From NCBI GenBank assembly GCA_021413885.1, contig JAIOPM010000032.1, positions 62,001 through 126,000 on the forward strand: 64,000 nt of DNA. Direction: 5' to 3'. Shown here one piece after another: positions 50,224 through 59,355 of this stretch (positions are counted from its first letter, which is position 1; every line of letters starts with the position of its first letter). The notes below the pieces were generated by a model, which had not been told where the DNA came from, ran no database searches, and saw only the letters and a list, made by a program, of their open reading frames with translations. Source of the stretch: Planctomycetota bacterium (lineage in GTDB: Bacteria; Planctomycetota; UBA1135; GCA-002686595). The position numbers and the translations under genes are program-made.

Positions 50224-51219
50224 TCAGCCCTCGGAATGCCAGGAGCCTTCGAACGCCGGGCGCGCGCCCTTGCGCAGCAGCAACTTGCCGCCGACCGGAT
50301 CACGCGTCGGCAGGTAGAAGCGATCGATGCGACCTTCCAACGTCATCGCCAAGTCGAGCGCGAACGCCGGATCGCCGATGTGCCACGAGTGCGCGAACGT
50401 GCCGAAGAACGTCGCCTTCTTGGGGTCGATCGTCTGGAAGTAGCGCGAGCAATCGACGTCGACCGCCTTCGAGTGCGCATCGACAGGCAACCCGACGCGT
50501 CCGGCGCGCGGCGCGACGCCGAGGCGCTTCGCGTTCGAGATCGCGAGCACGTGATCGAAGCCGTTGGCGTAGTTCGTCAGCCGCATCGAGCGCGCGAACA
50601 TCGGCCGCGCCCACTGCGAGTCCGCCGCGAGCGACGACGACGACACGTCGCCGCCGATGAACGCGACTTGGGCAACGCGCCAGTCGCTCTTGAAGAGCGC
50701 ACCGTGCTTCTCCGCCTCCGCGAACGCCTCCATGATCACGTATGCGCCGGTGCTGTGACCGATCAGGTGGATGTTGGTCTGGCAACCCGCGGCCTGACCG
50801 CGCGCGAGCACCGAGATCCCGCCGGTGACCATCGCTTGCGCGACTTCCGCGGCGTCCTGACGATCCTCGTAGTAGTTGAGGGTCGAATCACCGCTCGGCC
50901 AGTCGAAGGAGATCACGATCCCCTTCCAACCGACGTTCTGCATGTCTTTCTGCAAGCGCATCTGGCGCCTGCGGATCACGTCGGCGTCGTTGTTGTAGCC
51001 GTGCACGAAGATCAGCACGTCGCCGCTCTTGCCGATCGTCTGGTCGGCCATGCCGTCGGCGATGTCGCGCACTTCGGTGACCCATTGTTCGACGGGGAGC
51101 GCGTGCTCGGGCGCCGCCAGGGTCTTCGCGGGCACCTTCAGGTAGCGCAGCTTGCCGGGCTCGGCGACGAACGCGCCTTTGCTGACGTCACGGGCACAGA
51201 TCACGTATTGGTCGGCCAA
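50224..51219 (-). CDS. Alpha/beta hydrolase of the DUF900 type
   Basis: 331 residues if the TTG at 51219 is used; CAGGAG lies 6 nt upstream, and LADQYVICARD is a natural start, whereas the 22 residues further upstream are Pro-rich with no signature. The oxyanion strand VLIFVHGYNN and the nucleophile elbow LIGHSTGAYV are typical of DUF900 hydrolases. The catalytic His may be in TFAHSWHIGD. Cytoplasmic; substrate unknown. Confidence 0.85.
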   Translation of the reverse strand: MADQYVICARDVSKGAFVAEPGKLRYLKVPAKTLAAPEHALPVEQWVTEVRDIADGMADQTIGKSGDVLIFVHGYNNDADVIRRRQMRLQKDMQNVGWKGIVISFDWPSGDSTLNYYEDRQDAAEVAQAMVTGGISVLARGQAAGCQTNIHLIGHSTGAYVIMEAFAEAEKHGALFKSDWRVAQVAFIGGDVSSSSLAADSQWARPMFARSMRLTNYANGFDHVLAISNAKRLGVAPRAGRVGLPVDAHSKAVDVDCSRYFQTIDPKKATFFGTFAHSWHIGDPAFALDLAMTLEGRIDRFYLPTRDPVGGKLLLRKGARPAFEGSWHSEG

Positions 51220-51412
51220 AGTCTTCTCCTGCGAACGCGGAACGGATGGGGGCGGACACGTTAGCGGAGGGACGGACGCGGGCAATCAGCACGCGCCTCG
51301 TCGAGAATCTCGGCCGTCGCTCGCCCCGGATTCCGGTCGAGCCGTCGACGGACGACATGGAGCAGCTCCTTCCACGGCCCAGGTCGCGACGCTAGGATCC
51401 CCGCCCTCGTTC

Positions 51413-51488
51413 GGGGGCTTAGCTCAGCTGGTAGAGCGTCGCGTTCGCAATGCGAAGGTCGAGGGTTCGACTCCCTTAGCCTCCACCA
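51413..51488 (+). tRNA. tRNA-Ala (anticodon CGC)
   Basis: 76 nt including encoded CCA. Acceptor 51413-51419 pairs with 51478-51484 (one G-T wobble), the D arm is GCTC...GAGC, and the T arm carries TTCGACT. The anticodon loop TTCGCAA gives CGC, which reads the GCG codon that dominates this genome. Discriminator base A is as expected for Ala. Confidence 0.96.
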
Positions 51489-51497
51489 CCGATCAGG

Positions 51498-51526
51498 ACG
51501 GGCCCGGGCCTCGAGCTCGGGCCCGT
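51498..51526 (+). terminator. Stem-loop after tRNA-Ala
   Basis: A 12-bp GC stem (51498-51509 with 51515-51526, one G-T wobble) with a 5-nt loop, starting 10 nt past the tRNA. No T-tract; likely an end-of-transcript or processing hairpin. Confidence 0.45.
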
Positions 51527-51605
51527 TCGCCGTTCGGGCGTCCCGCGACTCGACCGACTCCCGCGCAAATGTCCATCGGCTCGTTTCCGACGTGCTGAGC
51601 AGGCC

Positions 51606-52289
51606 CTAGCCGGTTCGACGGACGAACGCGCCCTCGTAGATCACGGGCGGACCGCCGACGCGGATTTCGCCCGGTCGCGGAACGTTGTACTCCGTCAGCG
51701 GCCCAGACGCGTCATGGGCGAAGCCCGCGCGCGCGAGCTCGGTGACGATCTCGTCCTCGGTGAGGAAGCACTGCGGCTCGCCGTTCCAGGACGAGAACGC
51801 GAACGTCTCGCCCGGATCGGGCTGCGCGCCGGGTGCAAGCGTCCGGCGCGAGAACGTGAAGAGGAAGAGCCCCGCACCGGGCCGCGCAACGCGCGACGCT
51901 TCCGCAACCGCCGCGCGGAACTCCTCGCCCGACCGAGCGAGGTTCCAAATGCCGTGCGCGACGACGAGATCGAACACGGCATCACGGAACGGCAGCGGCC
52001 TCATCGGCGCCCGCACGAGTCCGATCGCGGTCGAGTCGGACGCGGCGCGGACGCGGACCATGGCGGCGTCGAGCATCGGCACCGAGAGATCCGTCCCCAC
52101 GACGCGCAGCCCCAGCGACGCGAGCGGGATCGCGTTGCGTGCGGCGCCGCACCCGATGTCGAGACAGAGGGCTCGTCGAGACGGATCGACGAACCGTGAC
52201 GCGAACGCGAGCAGCTGCAGGTTCGGTGGACTGGCAGTGAAGCTGGCCACGGTGCGCGGATCTCGCCAGCGCGGGCTCGGGCCGCTCAT
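51606..52289 (-). CDS. SAM-dependent methyltransferase, class I
   Basis: 227 residues. Motif I is CLDIGCGAARN at about 42-52, followed by GLRVVGTDLS (acidic SAM ligand) and VAHGIWNLARSGEEF; the strand order fits the Methyltransf_11/25 family of ubiquinone/small-molecule methylases. N-terminal segment is short and there is no targeting signal. Substrate not predictable. The cupin gene lies divergently across a 116-bp gap. Confidence 0.9.
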   Translation of the reverse strand: MSGPSPRWRDPRTVASFTASPPNLQLLAFASRFVDPSRRALCLDIGCGAARNAIPLASLGLRVVGTDLSVPMLDAAMVRVRAASDSTAIGLVRAPMRPLPFRDAVFDLVVAHGIWNLARSGEEFRAAVAEASRVARPGAGLFLFTFSRRTLAPGAQPDPGETFAFSSWNGEPQCFLTEDEIVTELARAGFAHDASGPLTEYNVPRPGEIRVGGPPVIYEGAFVRRTG

Positions 52290-52405
52290 CTCGTCCCTTT
52301 CACGAGCGCCTACGTTACCTCGCCCGGCTCGCGCCGCGCTGGACCTCCGTCACTCCCGCGACGAGCCGACGTGTAGACTCGTTCGCGTAGGGAAGGACGT
52401 TGCCC

Positions 52406-52756
52406 ATGAAGACCAGCGCTGCAGACGTGAACGCTCCCGGCTCTCCGCAGTTGCTGCGGCTTGCGGAGTTCGCCGCCTATCAAGACGGTTCGATCGTGAG
52501 CCGCCAGCTGCTCAAGAAGGACGTGGGCAATGTGACGCTCTTCGCGTTCGCGGCGGGTCAGGGGCTCTCGGAGCACACGGCCCCGTTCGACGCGCTCGTG
52601 CACGTGATCGACGGCGAGGCGAAGGTCGTGATCGCAGGTCAGCCGTTCCGGCTCTCGGCAGGGGACGCGATCGTGATGCCCGCGAACCGACCGCATGCGC
52701 TCGAGGCCGTGACGCCGTTCCGCATGCTGCTCACGATGATCCGCTCGCCCGCGTGA
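52406..52756 (+). CDS. Small single-domain cupin
   Basis: 116 residues from the ATG at 52406 (GGAAGG 9 nt upstream; the TTG at 52400 is also in frame). A single cupin barrel: motif 1 GLSEHTAPFDALVHVIDGEAKVVI and motif 2 LSAGDAIVMPANRPHAL. Only one His of the usual HxH pair in motif 1 is present, so metal binding, if any, would rely on the Glu/His in motif 2 and His in motif 1. Possibly a small enzyme or sensor. Confidence 0.85.
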   Translation: MKTSAADVNAPGSPQLLRLAEFAAYQDGSIVSRQLLKKDVGNVTLFAFAAGQGLSEHTAPFDALVHVIDGEAKVVIAGQPFRLSAGDAIVMPANRPHALEAVTPFRMLLTMIRSPA

Positions 52757-52837
52757 TCGCGGACCCACGCGCTGCCCGATGCCGGACTGGCGAACGCTCC
52801 CCGTTCGGTGGGTAAGACGTCCCGGCCTTCGACCCGC

Positions 52838-53416
52838 TCAGCGCGTCGTCGCGGCGCGCACCTTCGCCTTCGGGACCGGCGGCTCGCCGCCGCGGTGCGC
52901 GAGACGTTGGAGGTGCGCGGTCAGCAGCATCGACGTCACCACCGCGCCGCCGAAGACGTAGATGCCGTACTCGGGCGTCACGTCGGCGACGGGGCCGAGC
53001 TTCGCCGCGACGATCAGGACGGCGACGATGTAGACGTCGAGCATCGACCACTTGCCCAGCGTCTCGAGGCGATGCAGCGTGCGCTCGCGTTGCCCGGGAT
53101 CCATCTTGCCGAACCAGATCCAGAACAAGAGCGCGAGCTTCGCGATCGGGAACGCGACCGACCAGAAGAAGACGATCGCCGCGAGCAGGAACTGGCCGTC
53201 GCCCCACAGACCAAACACGCCGGTCGCGACCGAGTACTCGTTCTCCCAGAAGATCATCTTCTCGATCTTCAGCAGCGGAACGTAGAGCCCGAACGCGAGC
53301 AGGATGCTGACCGCTAGCAGCGCGAGCGGTTCGCCGAGACGACGCGGGTGGATCTCGCGCAGCGAGTAGTAAGGGCCGCTCGGAGCGTCGCCCTTCCGGT
53401 CCTTGGCTTCATCCAT
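52838..53416 (-). CDS. PqiA-like membrane protein (paraquat-inducible protein A family)
   Basis: 192 residues from the ATG at 53416; a GTG at 53425 is an alternative. The start overlaps the RNase D stop by 8 bp, so the two are cotranscribed. Four membrane helices, with the conserved 'GLYVPLLKIEK' and the 'FPIAKLALLFWIWF...R..TLHRLETLGKWSMLDVYIVAVLIV' segment that marks PqiA/YebS proteins, which work with MCE-type lipid transport proteins at the inner membrane. It has one PqiA unit, where PqiA of E. coli has two. Confidence 0.82.
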   Translation of the reverse strand: MDEAKDRKGDAPSGPYYSLREIHPRRLGEPLALLAVSILLAFGLYVPLLKIEKMIFWENEYSVATGVFGLWGDGQFLLAAIVFFWSVAFPIAKLALLFWIWFGKMDPGQRERTLHRLETLGKWSMLDVYIVAVLIVAAKLGPVADVTPEYGIYVFGGAVVTSMLLTAHLQRLAHRGGEPPVPKAKVRAATTR

Positions 53417-54632
53417 TTCGGCCACGGCGAATCACGCGTCGGGCGCTCTTCGGCAAGCCCTGACTCTCGAACTCGCGCAGCGTAGCGTCGATCCGCGCCA
53501 CGATCTCCTCGCCGAACGCTTGCGCCTGCCAGGGCTGGATGCCGTCGACGCGGTCGAGTTCGGCGCGCGTGCGCGGCTTCTTCTCGGCGAGGCGCAAGAG
53601 CCCGTGGCGATTGAGGACCAACGACGCGTCGTAGCCTTCGACCCTCGCGCGTTCGGTGCGCCACAGCTTCAGGCGTTCGTGGAGCTCGAAGTCGGTGTCC
53701 GAAAGACCGCTGGTCCCGTCCTTCGCGGGCAACGTCGGCGCCCGACGCAACGGCCCGAGTTCCTTCGCGCGAGCGAGCGCATCGAGCACCGCGTCGCCGA
53801 GTTTGCGCGCTTGGCGCGGCGAGAAGCCGGGCACGCCGGAGAGTTCGCGCAAGCTGCGCGGGCGGCGGCGCGCGATCTCGATCAACACTTCGTTGTTCAG
53901 GATCTTGAACGGCGGCAAGTCCGCGGCGTCGGCGGAACGATGGCGCAGGACGAAGAGCTCGCGCAACGCCTGTTGCCCGTCGGGATCGAGCGCACGCGCG
54001 CCCTTCAGACGACCGTACTCGTCGGGATTGAACTCGGGTTGCGGCGGGACGAGCTGCTCGAGCCGCGCGCACTCGCCGTCGACGATCATCGTGCGTTGCT
54101 TCGAGGCGAGCTCGAGACGTTGCTCGTGCATCAACGGGATCAAGTAGTGCGTGTCGAGCCGCGCGTAGCTCAGTTGATCGTCGGTCAACGGTCGCGCGCC
54201 CCAGTTCGAACGCTGCAGCGACTTGTCGAGCTCGACGCCGAAGTGGTTCTTCAACACCGTCGCGAGCCCCGGATTCGGTTCGCCGAGCGCCGCCGCCGCG
54301 ACGCGCGTGTCGAAGAGCTGCTTGAACTCGAAGCGGAAGCCGCGCTTCAACATCAGGATGTCGTACTCGCCGTCGTGGAAGACCTTGAGTTTTTTCGGAT
54401 CGGCGAACATGCGGCCGAGCGGTTCGAGCTCGATCTGCGCGAGCGGGTCGATCAAGTAGTCGGACTCGCCGACCGTCATCTGCACGAGGCACACGCGCTC
54501 GTGGAAGTTGAAGAACGAGTTCGCCTCGGTGTCGACGGCGATCTCCTTCGCGCGGTCGAGGTCGACCAAGAGCCGCTCCATCGCCCGCGCCTCCTGCACC
54601 AAGACCGGCGGCGTCAGTTCGGGCGTCGTCAT
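53409..54632 (-). CDS. rnd: Ribonuclease D
   Basis: 407 residues. DEDD exonuclease domain with Asp34 and Glu36 (VDTEAN), then VFHDGEYDILML and the YARLDTHYL motif (DEDDy class); two HRDC-type helical domains follow, as in E. coli RNase D. It trims the 3' ends of tRNAs and other RNAs. A tRNA-Asp gene lies about 130 bp upstream on the same strand. Confidence 0.93.
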   Translation of the reverse strand: MTTPELTPPVLVQEARAMERLLVDLDRAKEIAVDTEANSFFNFHERVCLVQMTVGESDYLIDPLAQIELEPLGRMFADPKKLKVFHDGEYDILMLKRGFRFEFKQLFDTRVAAAALGEPNPGLATVLKNHFGVELDKSLQRSNWGARPLTDDQLSYARLDTHYLIPLMHEQRLELASKQRTMIVDGECARLEQLVPPQPEFNPDEYGRLKGARALDPDGQQALRELFVLRHRSADAADLPPFKILNNEVLIEIARRRPRSLRELSGVPGFSPRQARKLGDAVLDALARAKELGPLRRAPTLPAKDGTSGLSDTDFELHERLKLWRTERARVEGYDASLVLNRHGLLRLAEKKPRTRAELDRVDGIQPWQAQAFGEEIVARIDATLREFESQGLPKSARRVIRRGRNG

Positions 54633-54722
54633 CGTCGGCTGGCAGCGTGGGGTTTCGAGGTTGCGCGGGTGAGCCGCGCCAGACTACCGGGCTTCGGCGC
54701 CCCGGCAAGGCGGCCGAAATGG

Positions 54723-54754
54723 CCGACGGCCCCGCATCGTCGCGGAGCCGTCGG
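54723..54754 (-). terminator. Stem-loop after tRNA-Asp
   Basis: An 8-bp outer stem (54723-54730 with 54747-54754) with a further CGC/GCG inside the loop; on the minus strand it is followed by a weak T-rich CCATTTC tail. Likely ends the tRNA-Asp transcript. Confidence 0.45.
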
Positions 54755-54762
54755 TGTGCGGG

Positions 54763-54839
54763 TGGCGAGGATGACGGGACTCGAACCCGCAACCTCTGCC
54801 GTGACAGGGCAGCGCTCTAACCAATTGAGCTACATCCCC
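54763..54839 (-). tRNA. tRNA-Asp (anticodon GTC)
   Basis: 77 nt with encoded CCA. Seven-base acceptor stem (GGGGATG with CATCCTC, one wobble), D arm GCTC...GAGC, T arm GCGGG/CCCGT with TTCGAGT. The anticodon loop CTGTCAC gives GTC; the G discriminator base is characteristic for Asp. Confidence 0.96.
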
Positions 54840-54902
54840 GCAGTTGGGGGCGGGGACTTTAGCGAGCCGAGCGAGCTTCGCCAACTCCCGTCTGCTTGGT
54901 TT

Positions 54903-57512
54903 CTAGCCGGGCGCGCGAACCGCTGCCGCGACGCTCATCCGCCGGATCCTGGAGATCGGGTAGAGGGCGGCGAGCAGGGTGACGACGACCGCCCCGACCC
55001 ACGCGAACGCGAGGTGCGGCCCCGGACCGGCGACCGGCAACGGCAGGCCGGAGATCACCACGAGCGACCGCACGATCACCGGCGTCACCGCCCAGCCGAG
55101 CAGGGCGCCGAGGGCGCCGCCGACCGCGCCGATCACCGCCGCCTCGAGCAGGATCGAACCCGAGATCTGATGGAGGCTCGCGCCGAGCGCCTTGAGCACG
55201 CCGAGTTCCTTCGCGCGTTCGAGCGCGGAGAGCAACTGACCGTTGAGGACGCCGATCGCCGCGAGCGCGATCGTCAGCCCGACGATCACGTCGAAGAGCA
55301 CGAAGTCGCGCGCGATGTCGGTGGTTTGCCACGTGTAGATCGACGGACCGCTCTCGACCGAAACCTGCGCGTTCGGAAGGAACTCGCCGATCGCGGCGCG
55401 GATCATCGGCTCCATGTCGCGCGGCGCGACGCCCGGCCGCAGACGGACCGCGATCGAATCGACGGTCGCGTCGTCGATGCAGAAGATCTTCTTCGTGTGC
55501 CGGTCGGACGTGACGGCGTAGAGCCGCTCGTCGGGATGCGGGAAGTAGCCGTACTCGTCCGAGATCGCGACGATCGGCCAACTCTGGACGTCGCCGCGCG
55601 ACGGCGAGACGTGGATGAAGTCGCCGACTTCATACTTCTGTTGGCCGGCGAGACGCTTCGAGACGATGACGCCGTTCTCGCGGCGCATCTTCTCCATCAG
55701 GATCGGTTGCGTGCGACACGGGCCGTACTGCGCGAGCTCCTCGGTGCGCAATCCGAGCAACAGGAACGGCACGTACGTGCGCGAGTCGCCGGGCTCGACG
55801 CCGAGCACGTCGGGATAGCGGTGCAGATGCTTCGCGAGCGCGTCGAAGTCGACGCCCGGCAAGTTGCGCACGAAGACCTTGTCGTAGAAGGCCTCGCGGC
55901 CCCAGACCGCGATCTCGCTCTCGAGGCTGCGCGTCATGCCGCGCAAGCCGACGTAGCCCGAAGTTACTAACGCCATCGCTGCGACCGACGTCGCGATCCG
56001 CGTCGGGTTCTGCAAGAGCGAGCGCGCGGCGAACATGCCCGAGAACGGCCACACGAGTTCGAACGGCCCCGCGAGGCGCGCGCAGACCCAAGCGACGAGA
56101 GCGGGCGCGATCAACGGCACGCTGATGAACAACGCGACCACGCCGAGGCCCATCATCAACACGCCGACGAGTTCGGCCTGCGCCTCGCCGATCACCGGCA
56201 CGAGTTGGAAGTAGACCAGCGGCAATACGACGGCGAGCAGCAGAAATGCGAGCCACTGGAACCCGCGCGAGACGCTCGCTCCGCGCCGCGCATCGTCGCC
56301 GCGCAACGCCGCGACGACGTTCGCGCCGCGCGCGCGGACCAACGGATAGATCGAACCGACGAGCGCGATCGCGACGCCCGCGAACACGAGCGGCAGGATC
56401 GTGCGCCACGGCACGTCGAAGACCGAGATGTGCTCGCCCGCGCCAACGGTCGTGATGCCGTGCATCAGCAGGAAGCGCGCGCCGAGCAAACCGGCGACGA
56501 GCCCGACCAGTCCCCCGCCGCCGGCGATCAACGTCGCTTCGGCGAGGAACGCGCGTCCGATCTGCGCGCGCGTCGCGCCGAGTGCATTGAGCACGCCGAT
56601 CTCGCGCACGCGCTCGACGAGCGACATCGAGAGCGTGTGGAAGATCACGTACAGCCCGAGCACCATCGCCAGCAATCCCGCGAAGCGCACGCCGTTGCGG
56701 AACGCGCGCTCGTCCGCGGCTTGGCCGACGATCACGCTCTTCTTGAGCTGATAGGACCACGCTTGGCCGAGGCTCGATTGCAGGTGCTCGAGATCGACCT
56801 GCGGATCCTTCTTCAGCCAATAACGCGTCTGGACGTGCGCGCCTTCGTAGAGCGAAGCGCCGTAGCGATAGTCGACGATGCAGACGTCGCCCGATGCCTT
56901 GCGCCCGAGCCCTTCGCGCGTCAACACGCCGACGACGACGCACGTCAACGGATCCGACGGTTGTGCGCCGAGACGTTCGCGATCGCGCCACTCGCCGTCG
57001 ACGCACTCGCGCGCCGGCGCGCGCGCGGGGCGCGACACGAGCACCGAATCGCCGAGGTCGAGCGAGAGCCGCTCGGCGAGATTCTGGCCGAGCAACACTT
57101 CCGCGACGCGCGCACGCGAATCGATCAAGCGACCGAGCGACACGCGCATCGCGCCGAGTTCGCCCGCGTGCTCGGCATCGAGCGCGACGAGATGGATGCG
57201 TTCGGGCCGATCGCCGGCGCGATCGCCGGGGATCAGCAACGCGTCGCTCTGGAACGACGCGGTCACCGCCTTGACGCCGGGCACGCGCGCGAGCTCGGCC
57301 TTCGGATCGGTGACGAGACCCGACGGCGCGACCTCGATCTCGGCCTGCCAATCGGGATCGGCGGACAGCGAACGCCCGAGCACCGTGTTGTGGTCGAGCG
57401 TGAACACGCACACCGAAGTGGCGATGCCGACCGCGATGCCGAGCACCGAGAAGAACGTGCGACTCGGTTTGCCGAACAGGCTGCGATACGCGAGCGTCGT
57501 GGCGAGGCCCAT
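54903..57512 (-). CDS. ABC transporter permease with two FtsX domains
   Basis: 869 residues. Membrane helix at about 17-38, a large periplasmic MacB-type region to about 275, three helices with FtsX-type sequence at 275-410 (including LVERVREIGVLNALGATRAQIGRAFL), a short middle section with further helices, a second periplasmic region, and a final FtsX unit at about 750-869 with LERAKELGVLKALGASLHQISGSIL. The double-domain form is typical of lipoprotein- or macrolide-export permeases. It starts 1 bp inside the ATPase stop (TGATG). Confidence 0.92.
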   Translation of the reverse strand: MGLATTLAYRSLFGKPSRTFFSVLGIAVGIATSVCVFTLDHNTVLGRSLSADPDWQAEIEVAPSGLVTDPKAELARVPGVKAVTASFQSDALLIPGDRAGDRPERIHLVALDAEHAGELGAMRVSLGRLIDSRARVAEVLLGQNLAERLSLDLGDSVLVSRPARAPARECVDGEWRDRERLGAQPSDPLTCVVVGVLTREGLGRKASGDVCIVDYRYGASLYEGAHVQTRYWLKKDPQVDLEHLQSSLGQAWSYQLKKSVIVGQAADERAFRNGVRFAGLLAMVLGLYVIFHTLSMSLVERVREIGVLNALGATRAQIGRAFLAEATLIAGGGGLVGLVAGLLGARFLLMHGITTVGAGEHISVFDVPWRTILPLVFAGVAIALVGSIYPLVRARGANVVAALRGDDARRGASVSRGFQWLAFLLLAVVLPLVYFQLVPVIGEAQAELVGVLMMGLGVVALFISVPLIAPALVAWVCARLAGPFELVWPFSGMFAARSLLQNPTRIATSVAAMALVTSGYVGLRGMTRSLESEIAVWGREAFYDKVFVRNLPGVDFDALAKHLHRYPDVLGVEPGDSRTYVPFLLLGLRTEELAQYGPCRTQPILMEKMRRENGVIVSKRLAGQQKYEVGDFIHVSPSRGDVQSWPIVAISDEYGYFPHPDERLYAVTSDRHTKKIFCIDDATVDSIAVRLRPGVAPRDMEPMIRAAIGEFLPNAQVSVESGPSIYTWQTTDIARDFVLFDVIVGLTIALAAIGVLNGQLLSALERAKELGVLKALGASLHQISGSILLEAAVIGAVGGALGALLGWAVTPVIVRSLVVISGLPLPVAGPGPHLAFAWVGAVVVTLLAALYPISRIRRMSVAAAVRAPG

Positions 57513-58252
57513 CAGATCGCGAGCTCCGCGAGCGCCTCGTGGACGTCCTGCACTCCGATGCCCGGACCGCGCAAGGTCCGCGGCGAGAGTTCACCGTCGA
57601 CCAGGAAGAGCACGCGATCCGCGAACGTCGCGTCGCGCGGGTTGTGCGTGACCAGCAAGACGGCGCGACGGTCTTCTTCGCACACGCGGCGCAGGAGCTG
57701 CATGATCTCGAGCCCCGCCTTCTGCGAGAGATTGCCGGTCGGCTCGTCGGCGAGGATCAGCGGCTGACCGCCGGCGAGCGCGCGAGCGATCGACACGCGC
57801 TGCATCTCGCCGCCGGAGAGTTGGTGCGGGAACGCGCCGCCGCGTTTCTCGAGGCCGACGCGCGAGAGCAACGAGTGCAGGTACGGTTCCTCGAGCGACG
57901 GACGTTTGCCGGCGATCGAGAGCGGCAGCCCGACGTTCTCGAGCACCGTCAAGTTGTTCAGCAGGTTGAAGAACTGGAAGACGTGCGCGATCGCGTCGCG
58001 GCGCAGGCGCGTGCGTTCGCTCTCGGCGAGCTTGCGCAGATCCTTGCCGCGCAGCTCGATCGCGCCGGCTTGCGGCTGGTCGAGACCGGAGATCAGGTGC
58101 AGCAGCGTCGACTTGCCGGAACCGCTCGGCCCCATCACGCACACGAACTCGCCTTCGTCGACGTGAAACGAAACTTGCCGCAGCACGGGCGAACTCCGGT
58201 CGCCTCCGTCGTGGAACTTGAAGAGATCGTCGACGCGCAGGATGTGGGCCAT
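57512..58252 (-). CDS. ABC transporter ATP-binding protein (MacB/LolD type)
   Basis: 246 residues from the ATG at 58252 (G-rich Shine-Dalgarno). Walker A GPSGSGKST at 41-49, Q-loop Gln93, signature LSGGE at 145-149, Walker B LILADEP at 165-171, and an H-loop His in VTHNPRD. The 'LNNLTVLENVGLPL' segment is typical for the LolD/MacB group. Couples ATP hydrolysis to the adjacent permease, whose start overlaps its stop codon. Confidence 0.95.
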   Translation of the reverse strand: MAHILRVDDLFKFHDGGDRSSPVLRQVSFHVDEGEFVCVMGPSGSGKSTLLHLISGLDQPQAGAIELRGKDLRKLAESERTRLRRDAIAHVFQFFNLLNNLTVLENVGLPLSIAGKRPSLEEPYLHSLLSRVGLEKRGGAFPHQLSGGEMQRVSIARALAGGQPLILADEPTGNLSQKAGLEIMQLLRRVCEEDRRAVLLVTHNPRDATFADRVLFLVDGELSPRTLRGPGIGVQDVHEALAELAI

Positions 58253-58515
58253 CCCCCCACTGCACTCGCTCGCGGCACACGACGTCAAGCGCGCGCGTCG
58301 ACACTTCGTCGCGCCGAAATCGCGTTCACGTGTTGCGTTTCGACGCGCCGCGACAAGCACAGGAGCGGCGCTCTACTTGTCGGCGCAAAGCGCTTTTCAC
58401 CTGCGCCGCACGAGGTCACCGAGTCGAGTGCGGACGTCGTTCACGAGCGTCGCGGAGCCTTTGCGCGAGACGCGCGTTCCGTCGAGTCGAGTGCGTTCGT
58501 CGGCGCTCGCGCGCC

Positions 58516-59355
58516 TCAACGCTCGATCGTCAAACCCACGAAAAGTCCCTCGCTCGCCCACTCGCGGAACCAATCGCCGAGGGCGGAGAGCTTCGCGGTG
58601 TCGAACGTCGGATCGAGCGTGCACGCGGTCAACGCCGCTTCGAGCGTCGCGCCGCACATCAACTGGCCGAGCAACGCGTGCTGTTCGCGCGTCAAGTTCG
58701 CGCGCCACACCGCAAAGTCCTTGCGGTAGACGGCGACCCAACTCGGCGCTTCGCTCGGCGCCTTCGGACGACGGTCGTCGCGGAAGGCTTGGTAGTAGCG
58801 ATTGATCGGATGGCGGAACGCGAGCAAGCGCAGCGCGGGAGTCGTGACGAGGCGCAGGCTCGGCCAATCGCTCTGCGGCACCGCGTCGAGTTCGGCGCGA
58901 CCGACCGCGGCGCTCGCGTGCGCGTCGAAGACCTCTTGGATCGCGCGCTCGAGCGCGGCGAGCTCCGAGTAGAAGACCCTCTTCTTGACGTTGGTCGTCG
59001 CGACGTGCGCGGAGAGCTGCGCGCCGAGTTGATTCAGACTGAAGTGCGTCGACGGATGCGCGGCGACATAGGCGCGCGCGAGCTTCGCGAAGCGTTCGTC
59101 GCCCAGCGTCCACGCGAGCGCCGAAAAGTCCTCGCGGAGGCAATCGACCAGCCGCAGGTAGTACATGTCCGCGTAGATCTCGACGCGCTCGACCGCGGAG
59201 AGGTGCTCGGACGGCAACACGACTTCCTCGAGCGTCGCTTCCTCGACGGCGAGCTCGGCGCGCGTCGCGTCGCTCGAAAGTCCCGCGCGCACGCCGTCGG
59301 GATGCGTGATCACCGACTGCATCCAACGTTCGAGCGCGAGCAAGTCAGCCGTCAC
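58516..59355 (-). CDS. bufC: DUF2063 protein (bufferin-type RiPP partner)
   Basis: 279 residues from a GTG at 59355; a GTGA overlap with the DUF692 gene decides this start. The N-terminal helical DUF2063 fold is visible at about 1-100, with [13 protein letters not shown] and [25 protein letters not shown], followed by a second helical domain to the end. In known HvfC/BufC proteins this module brings the precursor to the DUF692 enzyme. It is the last gene of a three-gene operon with a Cys-rich precursor. Confidence 0.86.
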   Translation of the reverse strand: MTADLLALERWMQSVITHPDGVRAGLSSDATRAELAVEEATLEEVVLPSEHLSAVERVEIYADMYYLRLVDCLREDFSALAWTLGDERFAKLARAYVAAHPSTHFSLNQLGAQLSAHVATTNVKKRVFYSELAALERAIQEVFDAHASAAVGRAELDAVPQSDWPSLRLVTTPALRLLAFRHPINRYYQAFRDDRRPKAPSEAPSWVAVYRKDFAVWRANLTREQHALLGQLMCGATLEAALTACTLDPTFDTAKLSALGDWFREWASEGLFVGLTIER